Shown here: one piece after another, positions 57,698 through 64,000 of the stretch
How positions within the stretch are numbered: the first letter of the stretch is position 1
Layout of the letters: every line of letters begins with the position of its first letter
NCBI GenBank assembly: GCA_963851385.1
Contig: CAWKPE010000030.1
Coordinates: 1 to 64,000 of the forward strand
From: CAWEFA01 sp963851385
GTDB taxonomy: Bacteria; Bacteroidota; Bacteroidia; Bacteroidales; DTGW01
Direction: 5' to 3'
Length of the DNA stretch: 64,000 nucleotides
Position numbers and translations under genes: made by a program
The notes under the pieces: generated by a model
Told to the model about the DNA's origin: nothing
The model's input: the letters and a program-made list of their open reading frames with translations, nothing else
Database searches by the model: none

Positions 57698-60600
57698 TTA
57701 TCTTTTAACAACTTCCTGTCTGCTAATGATTCCGGTTGAAGTTCTCAACTGAATAATATACATACCGCTACTTAAACCTGAAGCATCATAACTCTGAACT
57801 TGTTTGCCAGCATTCAATTTAATTGTATTAATTGTTGCAACTCTTTTACCTAATAAATCATAAATACCAATATCAACTGTACAACCAACCGGCAACTGAT
57901 ATGTAATATTCATAAAACTACCGAGTGGATTAGGCGAGATTATCATGCTGGTAGTGGTTAAAGAATTAACTGCAATATCTGATAAAACCGTTACCATAGC
58001 AGTACAAGTATCTTTATTATTATTAAAATCAGTAATTATCAGGTGAATCAGGTTATCACCTACATTGGCAGAAACAAAATGCTTATTGTCAAGTGCGTGA
58101 TCATAAATCCCACAGTTATCATAGCTATTATTATCAACATCAGATGGTAAAATATCTTTTGTTCCACCAATCAATGTTATTGATATGTTCTTACACTTAG
58201 CTACAGGTTTAATAGAATCATTCTGACAAGTATTCACACTATCACATTCGGTAGATTCCTCCTGGGTGACTGTATCAGAATAAGTCAGGCAAACTTTATA
58301 TTTGCCAGGTTTTGTATAAACATGAATAGGTGTCATACTGGTAGAATCTGTATTGCCATCGCCAAATGTCCACCTTAATTTAGAATTATCACCTATACCG
58401 GCTCCAACTAAATCTACCGGGTAACCGCCAGCCTTAGTAGTGCTACCATTGGCTGTGTAACCAAATTTGGCATATAATCCGTCAGGTTGACCAATATTTA
58501 TAAGTTTATAACTATAGCTTTCACAACCTGCTGTTGTCTTTATATGCAAAGAAACCAGATAATAATTTGCCAATGTATAATAATGTATCAAGGAATCTTT
58601 TTGAGTTGAAGTGTTGCCATCACCCAAATTCCAATCGAAATTAGTAGGATTGCCTAATGATTGGCTTAAAAATGAAACTGCTTTTTTAGCTGAATCAATA
58701 GTGAAATTAAAATCTGAATAGCAATTTGTTTTTATATCCGGAGCCACTTCAATCCATTTACAGATCATATTTGGTACGCTATTATTATTATTTACTACAG
58801 TCAGGCAAACGTTATAATATCCTCCATGTGGATAAACATGTGAAGTAGTATCTTTATCAGTAGAAACAATACCATCTCCAAAATCCCAAACATAGCTTTT
58901 GATTGTGCCTAATGAATTATCCTTGAATTTGACCTTACCTGAGCCAGTATCCACTTTATAGTAAAAGTCTGGTTTACAAACTATGCTCTCTGAGCCAACA
59001 AGAATAGTTGTTTCATGATAATCCATACACCATGTCAGGGAATTATAAGTATTTAAACCTATTTTATAATAACCAGGGTACTTAAAATGGTGTACAGGGT
59101 TAGTGTCTGAACTAAATGAACCATCACCAAAAGACCAATAATATTGTGTAGCATTACCAATGGCTTTATTCTTGCAATATACAGTTAACGAAGGTACATC
59201 AACTACATAATTGAATTGGGCGCTGCAATTGATATTACCTACCTGTACTTCTTTTTCAACATTGTCCATACATGTGCCATCGCTATTTTCTATAGTAAGA
59301 GACACAGAATACATACCCTGGTTATTATAAGTATGAACCGGGTTCTCATCTGTAGAAAAACCTCCATCGCCAAATGACCAATAATAAGTAGCAATATTGC
59401 CGCCAGAATTATCACTAAAAGTTACAGTTGAATCATTGGCGCCTACAGAATATTCAAAATCAGCTTTACAATCCAACGAACCTACCTGAACGTACTCTTC
59501 AGCATAATCACTGCAATTCCAGCTAGAATCACTTATTATCAATAAAACAAGATGATTACCCATTTTGTCAAAATGATGTACAGGATTTATTGTCGTAGAA
59601 ACAGCTCCATCATCAAAATACCAATAATAATAAGCAATATTACCTGTTGAAAAGTTTGAAAACTGGACAGTATCACTAATTACACTTGTAATTACATAAT
59701 TAAAGGAGGCTGATAAATTGCAGCCTGTAAAACCGACATTAACCTGTTGACAGGAAGTAGCAGTGAGTTTTGTTCGCAGATCTGTGGCAGTGAGGCAAAC
59801 ATTGTAATTACCGGCTTTCGTATAAGAATGATCGGGTTGTATCTCGCTAGAAGTTTGTCCATCACCAAATGTCCAGTAGAAATCAATAGAATCAAGTGGT
59901 TGCGTATTATTATAAAAAGTGTAAAGTAGTCCACTATCTGCATAAGGAGTGAAAACAGGTGTTGGGACAATGCTGATATTATTACCGACAGCAATTTTCT
60001 CACATAATTGAGAACTGCAGCCAATAGTGGTATCGCTGGCGGTAAGGCAAACATTATAAAAACCGTTTCTCGCATAAGTATGAGTAAATTGAAATGAATC
60101 TGTCATTGAAACATTTCCATCGCCAAAATCCCAGTAAAAACTGTTAGCATTAAAGGTTTGATTGTACAGAATAACTGCACTACTATCCTGGATTGGCTCA
60201 AAAGAAAACGCGGCAGCACAATTTGAATATTCTACCCTGTTGCTTAAAGCAGAATCACCTGTTGATGTGGAAACAACTTTGTAATAATACCATCCTGGAT
60301 TCGGTGGAAAATCATAATAACTAAAAGTTCCGTATCCATATGCTTGATATATTGAATCTTCTGTTCCTGTTTGGTAATTGTATCGAAATATATTGTAAAA
60401 ACTAGATGTCCCATTCCAGTATAAAGATACTTCTCCATCACCAACATACATAGCCTGAAAATTAGAGATTGGTGCTGCGGCCAAATTTATTAATAAGTTT
60501 GGTGTGGACCATGCAGAAGTATCAATTGAATCGCAAATAGTGCGAACAAAACAATAATATTTAATATTTAAGGGTAACGCAGTATCACTATAATAATTAC

Positions 60601-60850
60601 CAATTCCTTCGCCATAATTAGCTATAACTGTATCTATGATCCTTGATTTAATATCATCAGGGTTCAAGCCTTGTTTGATAAGTACAAGTTGCCATTGTTC
60701 ATTAATAGTAGTATCACCATACCAGAACACTTGCCAATAAGTTGAACCTGTATATGTTGAAATATTTACAAGTGGTTTGCATTGGGCCAATACATTAACT
60801 GAACCTCCAGCCAGTATAATGCATATTGTAAAAAGTAAAAGTCGTTTCAT
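57698..60850 (-). CDS. Multi-PKD-domain T9SS-secreted surface protein
   Basis: This 1050-residue protein has a signal peptide (to about residue 22). A fibronectin-like N-terminal part (FCVRTICDSIDTSAWSTPNL) is followed by about eight PKD domains between residues 215 and 885. Each PKD is marked by a W-x-F-G-D-G-type motif and a following H-x-Y: YWDFGDGNVS, YWTFGDGQTS, YWYFDDGAVS, YWSFGDGGFS, YWSFGDGSFS, VWDFGDGIVS, DWNLGDGNTS and RWTFGDGNTD. A HYR-like segment (NSYDNCGIYDHALDNKHF) precedes the type A T9SS sorting domain (ISPNPLGSFMNITYQLP to GMYIIQLRTSTG). It is probably a large cell-surface or adhesin-like protein. No enzymatic domain is seen. Confidence 0.92.
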   Translation of the reverse strand: MKRLLLFTICIILAGGSVNVLAQCKPLVNISTYTGSTYWQVFWYGDTTINEQWQLVLIKQGLNPDDIKSRIIDTVIANYGEGIGNYYSDTALPLNIKYYCFVRTICDSIDTSAWSTPNLLINLAAAPISNFQAMYVGDGEVSLYWNGTSSFYNIFRYNYQTGTEDSIYQAYGYGTFSYYDFPPNPGWYYYKVVSTSTGDSALSNRVEYSNCAAAFSFEPIQDSSAVILYNQTFNANSFYWDFGDGNVSMTDSFQFTHTYARNGFYNVCLTASDTTIGCSSQLCEKIAVGNNISIVPTPVFTPYADSGLLYTFYNNTQPLDSIDFYWTFGDGQTSSEIQPDHSYTKAGNYNVCLTATDLRTKLTATSCQQVNVGFTGCNLSASFNYVITSVISDTVQFSNFSTGNIAYYYWYFDDGAVSTTINPVHHFDKMGNHLVLLIISDSSWNCSDYAEEYVQVGSLDCKADFEYSVGANDSTVTFSDNSGGNIATYYWSFGDGGFSTDENPVHTYNNQGMYSVSLTIENSDGTCMDNVEKEVQVGNINCSAQFNYVVDVPSLTVYCKNKAIGNATQYYWSFGDGSFSSDTNPVHHFKYPGYYKIGLNTYNSLTWCMDYHETTILVGSESIVCKPDFYYKVDTGSGKVKFKDNSLGTIKSYVWDFGDGIVSTDKDTTSHVYPHGGYYNVCLTVVNNNNSVPNMICKWIEVAPDIKTNCYSDFNFTIDSAKKAVSFLSQSLGNPTNFDWNLGDGNTSTQKDSLIHYYTLANYYLVSLHIKTTAGCESYSYKLINIGQPDGLYAKFGYTANGSTTKAGGYPVDLVGAGIGDNSKLRWTFGDGNTDSTSMTPIHVYTKPGKYKVCLTYSDTVTQEESTECDSVNTCQNDSIKPVAKCKNISITLIGGTKDILPSDVDNNSYDNCGIYDHALDNKHFVSANVGDNLIHLIITDFNNNKDTCTAMVTVLSDIAVNSLTTTSMIISPNPLGSFMNITYQLPVGCTVDIGIYDLLGKRVATINTIKLNAGKQVQSYDASGLSSGMYIIQLRTSTGIISRQEVVKR

Positions 60851-61329
60851 ATTTAAATTATTTTAGGTTAATATTTTGTACAAAAAACATTTTCTGTTTA
60901 TAAATTATTTTTTAACCGAAGCAATATTAATTACATAAATAAAAATCAGGCTTCGACTCCGCATAGCCTAACGTTATAAATCATATCGAGCATAGTCGAG
61001 ATATGTCCTATTATTTATTCGGTTTAGTATATTCGAAATTGCTTTTTAAATTATGCAATTAAAGTTACAAACGTTTTTATCTATTTTCAAGAAAAGACAA
61101 ATGAATTATTTACAGTACATATTTATTTTTTAAGAACAGGAAAAAGGATAAATTAAAAATTGTACTGATACATTTCTTCATTCAATTGCATCAACTTAAT
61201 AATTCCTTTAGTTATTATCACACTCGTGATTTTTTCGTAGTCGATAATTAGATCATTGATTTGTACAATATTTGATGAAACAAAGTTATTGAAGAATTTA
61301 TTAATAAAACCAAATATTTAAAAGGAAAT
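60851..61329. other. Long intergenic region
   Basis: About 480 AT-rich bases between two minus-strand genes. Apart from the TTCGACTCCGC-type repeat (listed separately) nothing was recognised. It should contain the promoter of the PKD-protein gene. Confidence 0.45.
60948..61005. repeat. Imperfect inverted repeat with CTTCGACTCCGC motif
   Basis: The left arm, CTTCGACTCCGCATAG (60951-60966), is roughly matched by the complement of GAGCATAGTCGAG (60988-61000). It stands out as GC-richer than its surroundings. GGCTTCGACTCCGC...AGCCT words are a commonly seen dispersed element in Bacteroidota intergenic DNA. Confidence 0.5.
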
Positions 61330-62205
61330 TTAATATATGATTGATTTTCTCTGAATTGAATATACAGCAAAAAATCCGACTGCTTTGTTTTCGGGTTCAA
61401 TATTTGTTGATATATTAGCTGAAGGACCACTGAAAATAGGAATTTTTGGATAATATTCCTGAATATAATCTAAAATGAACCTATAATAATCTTCAGTTAT
61501 TCCATCCATTTCAAGCGTAATGGTATCTCCTTTTTGGATTCTTTCATCTATTTTATTTTCGTTTAAAAAATATACCGGGTAATTATTAAAATATTGCCCT
61601 TCAAAGCCACTATTATCTGACATATTGGTATATTCATTAATACTGTCGGTAAGTAATATTCCATTTTTATATACTTTCATCAAATAGAAATTACGGCCGC
61701 CTCCAATATCCTTTGCTTTCATAGTTATAATCCAGCCTTTATAATTTGCATTCACAGCCTTATAATTTATGCCAATAGAATCAATAGGATTTTCCTTCTT
61801 AAGAATTGATGTTGCTGAATATTCTTCCAATACTCCGTCATTGTTGATGTCAACGTTGAATATATTAAGTGTATATGTTTTCCCGGGGATACCAAAAACT
61901 TTTGAATCTGTAGCGTATAATCCATCAACATTTGATACGGGCTTAAGATGAAAAACAGTATCCCCATCTGAGATAGATACAACAGCGTTAGTCACCGGCA
62001 AAATTTGATTTTGGCTCAAAGCATCCCCGGATTTTGTTAATCTTACATAATGCTTGTTGGTATCAGTAGTCATTGACCCATCCACTACAAGCCTTGTATA
62101 AGTTGAACCGTAAGTTATCGATCTATCCTCTTCCTTGCATGAAACAAGAACAAGTACCGTAATAATTGTTAAAAATATTTGAAATTTATTTCTATTTGGT
62201 ATCAT
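61330..62205 (-). CDS. DUF4249 lipoprotein, partner of a TonB receptor
   Basis: This 291-residue lipoprotein has a signal MIPNRNKFQIFLTIITVLVL followed by VSCKEED (lipid Cys at about residue 23). The DUF4249 pattern is LVVDGSMTTDTNKHYVRLTK with VTNAVVSISDGDTVFHLKP, then DGLYATDSKVFGIPGKTYTL. The C-terminal AVGFFAVYS is also typical. These proteins are normally encoded next to a TonB-dependent receptor, as here (17 bases after the receptor stop), and probably sit on it at the cell surface. The ligand is unknown. Confidence 0.85.
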   Translation of the reverse strand: MIPNRNKFQIFLTIITVLVLVSCKEEDRSITYGSTYTRLVVDGSMTTDTNKHYVRLTKSGDALSQNQILPVTNAVVSISDGDTVFHLKPVSNVDGLYATDSKVFGIPGKTYTLNIFNVDINNDGVLEEYSATSILKKENPIDSIGINYKAVNANYKGWIITMKAKDIGGGRNFYLMKVYKNGILLTDSINEYTNMSDNSGFEGQYFNNYPVYFLNENKIDERIQKGDTITLEMDGITEDYYRFILDYIQEYYPKIPIFSGPSANISTNIEPENKAVGFFAVYSIQRKSIIY

Positions 62206-62222
62206 ATTAAAATATTTTTCAA

Positions 62223-64000
62223 TTAAAAAGTAAAATTATATGTTATACCCGGAAAGAAAACAAAAGGAAGGTACCAACGTTCAGCTACAGTCTTGTTTTT
62301 ATTTTCAGAATCAGGTTGAAAGTTAATTATCCAATCATTATGTCTTCCATATGCATTATAAATTGAAAAAACCCATTCACCATGCCATAATCTGTTTTGT
62401 CTGGGTCTTTCTTTTAAAGTCAATGAAATATCCAACCTGTGATAATCACGCATTCTGCTTTGATTCCTGCCTGAATATATCTTGTTTATTGTGTTACCTT
62501 CAGTACTTGTCGGGTCCTTAAGAGATCCATCCAGGTTTGTAGGAATACCCATTGAGAATGTGCCAACGGGAGCTGTAAAAGGTGCCCCGGTAGCATATAT
62601 CCAGTTAGCCGAAAAAATCATCCGTTCAGAAAATTCATAATTTAAAATAATATTAATATTGTTAGGTTTATCGTAAGGAGAAGGATATGGTTTTCCATCA
62701 TTTATTTCCGGTATGGTACGCGTACTTTTGCATAAAGTATAACTTATCCAGCCATTTAATTTGCCCTCGCTTTTGTTAATCAGAAATTCTATTCCATAAG
62801 ATTGTGCAGTGCCTGTCCTGATTTCACCTTCCATATATCTATTCAAAAACAATATAGGATGATCTCTGAAGTCAATCACATCGTTCATTTTTTTATAATA
62901 TACTTCCACTGAAGTTTCAATTGTATTATTTCTGATATTCCTAAAGTATCCGACTGCAAATTGATCAGCTTTTTGTGGTTTGACATTTGGACTCGAAGGA
63001 AACCATATATCAAGAGGCATGCTACCGGTTGAATTAGAAGCCAATTGCATGAATTGAAGAGTTCGTGAATAGCTAGCTTTAACAGATGTTATTTCATTTA
63101 TGGAATAACTCACGCCTAACCTTGGCTCGAGACCTTCAAGACCAGCATAGGTATGATAAATCTTGCCACTTGGGTAATAAGTAGAATCAATTACTTCATG
63201 CTCGGAATTATATTTATAACTTATTGTACTACCCATATTTTGAAATATTGAATATCGTACTCCGTATTTTAAAATTAATTTATCTCCTATTTTTTGCTGG
63301 TTTGAGATATAAGCTCCCGACTCGAGTTCATAATTATTAGGATATGGCACTTTTAATATACTGTCACTTTGCATCCATGCGTCGCAAGGCACCAAAAAAT
63401 GATAAGTTGAAATGACTCCAAACCTTATTTCATTATCAGGGTTTGGGTAAAAGTTAAAATCAGCTTTTAAAGTGTAGTCAAGTAATCTTGAATTCCAATA
63501 CTCCTTTGTTGCTCCCATGTTCATGTAAAGCGCGTAGTCATATTTTGACCTCAAAATTGTAATATTTGAAAAAAGCCGGCTAGAAAACAAATGATTCCAC
63601 CGTAGAGAAGCAGTTTGATTTCCAAAACCGATATTCGAAAAATCTTTCTGCCCCATAATGTCTCTTCCCAAATAAGCTGAAAGGTATAACCGGTTATTGG
63701 CATTCAACTCGTGATTAATTTTTAAGTTCAAATCGAAAAAATACAATTTGGATTTTTTAAGATCAGTATCAGGGAAAAGTGGGAAAAATATATCATAATA
63801 CGTTCTTCGTCCAGAAATTAGAAAAGAGGTTTTTTCATTTACTATCGGGCCTTCAAGAGTTAGTCGGCTTGAAAGTAACCCTATACCCCCTGTAGCAGAG
63901 AATTTTTTATTATTTCCTTCCTTCATTCTAACATCCAAAACTGAAGAAAGTCTTCCACCATAATTAGCAGGAATATCACCTTTATAAAGTTTAACGTCTC
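62223..64000 (-). CDS. TonB-dependent outer membrane receptor, partial (5' end outside window)
   Basis: At least 592 residues of a TonB-dependent receptor. The frame is open to the window edge and begins in the plug domain with VKLYKGDIPANYGGRLSSVL, the classic plug motif. The beta-barrel shows alternating aromatic strands such as FNLKINHELNANNRLYLSAY, KASYSRTLQFMQLASNSTGS and YGIEFLINKSEG. It ends with WYLPFVFFPGITYNFTF, a proper C-terminal aromatic strand. No SusD homolog follows; the partner is a DUF4249 lipoprotein, a different class of receptor pair. The first Met in the window (63938) is internal, not the start. Confidence 0.9.
   Translation of the reverse strand, partial: DVKLYKGDIPANYGGRLSSVLDVRMKEGNNKKFSATGGIGLLSSRLTLEGPIVNEKTSFLISGRRTYYDIFFPLFPDTDLKKSKLYFFDLNLKINHELNANNRLYLSAYLGRDIMGQKDFSNIGFGNQTASLRWNHLFSSRLFSNITILRSKYDYALYMNMGATKEYWNSRLLDYTLKADFNFYPNPDNEIRFGVISTYHFLVPCDAWMQSDSILKVPYPNNYELESGAYISNQQKIGDKLILKYGVRYSIFQNMGSTISYKYNSEHEVIDSTYYPSGKIYHTYAGLEGLEPRLGVSYSINEITSVKASYSRTLQFMQLASNSTGSMPLDIWFPSSPNVKPQKADQFAVGYFRNIRNNTIETSVEVYYKKMNDVIDFRDHPILFLNRYMEGEIRTGTAQSYGIEFLINKSEGKLNGWISYTLCKSTRTIPEINDGKPYPSPYDKPNNINIILNYEFSERMIFSANWIYATGAPFTAPVGTFSMGIPTNLDGSLKDPTSTEGNTINKIYSGRNQSRMRDYHRLDISLTLKERPRQNRLWHGEWVFSIYNAYGRHNDWIINFQPDSENKNKTVAERWYLPFVFFPGITYNFTF

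Overview
The window holds DNA from two unrelated bacteria joined at about position 8,700. Positions 1 to about 8,700 are GC-rich. The proteins there (SerS, HemB, IspG, RlpA, a HicBA module) look like those of Acidobacteriota, probably the Solibacter/Bryobacter side; that placement is from recall of family sequences, not a search. From about 8,705 to 64,000 the DNA is AT-rich and typical of Bacteroidota: GldG, a GldM-type C-terminal domain, type IX secretion (T9SS) sorting domains, DUF3857, DUF4249 and DUF6252 proteins, a TonB receptor, TANNTTTG-type promoter boxes and a purA-fur-relA/spoT neighbourhood. Composition switches within about 15 bases at a palindromic site, and a Bacteroidota gene is cut there. 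A chimeric assembly or ligation is the likeliest explanation.

GC-rich part. On the minus strand lie an ECF sigma factor, a membrane protein and an ABC-2-like permease (1-1,703). Then come an orphan 132-residue protein (+), a decayed copy of the 3' end of serS, hicA, hicB and full-length serS (all minus), and a tiny zinc-binding protein. Next on the plus strand are hemB, a 139-bp tandem repeat, ispG, a DUF2905 protein and the lipoprotein RlpA. serS, hemB, ispG, the sigma gene and probably the permease carry single-base frameshifts, so this part of the consensus is likely error-prone.

Bacteroidota part. 9.3-13.3 kb: two secreted DUF3857/transglutaminase-fold proteins. 13.5-19.9 kb: argS (with an unusual insertion), ffh, gldG, a MITE-like element and a DUF4340-like partner of GldG. 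20.0-24.9 kb: dnaN, a DnaQ-like exonuclease, mgsA, ftcD and a secreted endonuclease/phosphatase-fold protein. 25.0-29.5 kb: a beta-helix lipoprotein, a peptide-binding lipoprotein and a degenerate trypsin-fold protein. 29.6-34.0 kb: purA, fur and relA/spoT. 34.1-40.7 kb: a broken T9SS protein, a nitronate monooxygenase/FabK-like enzyme, two DUF6252-like lipoproteins and an acyl-CoA synthetase. 40.9-53.6 kb: a six-PAS hybrid histidine kinase, a MORN-type protein, a broken T9SS subtilase, and xseA and xseB separated by two histidine kinases. 53.6-64 kb: aconitase, a PchB-like chorismate mutase paired with a DRE-TIM aldolase, a giant PKD adhesin-like T9SS protein, and a DUF4249 lipoprotein with its TonB-dependent receptor, which runs off the window.

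No tRNA, rRNA or CRISPR array was recognised. The most noteworthy structures are the serS-hicBA-serS' arrangement, the intergenic repeat families (including a CGCRRAG-type motif present in both halves), the ArgS insertion, the PchB-like/aldolase gene pair and the trypsin-fold protein without a catalytic histidine.
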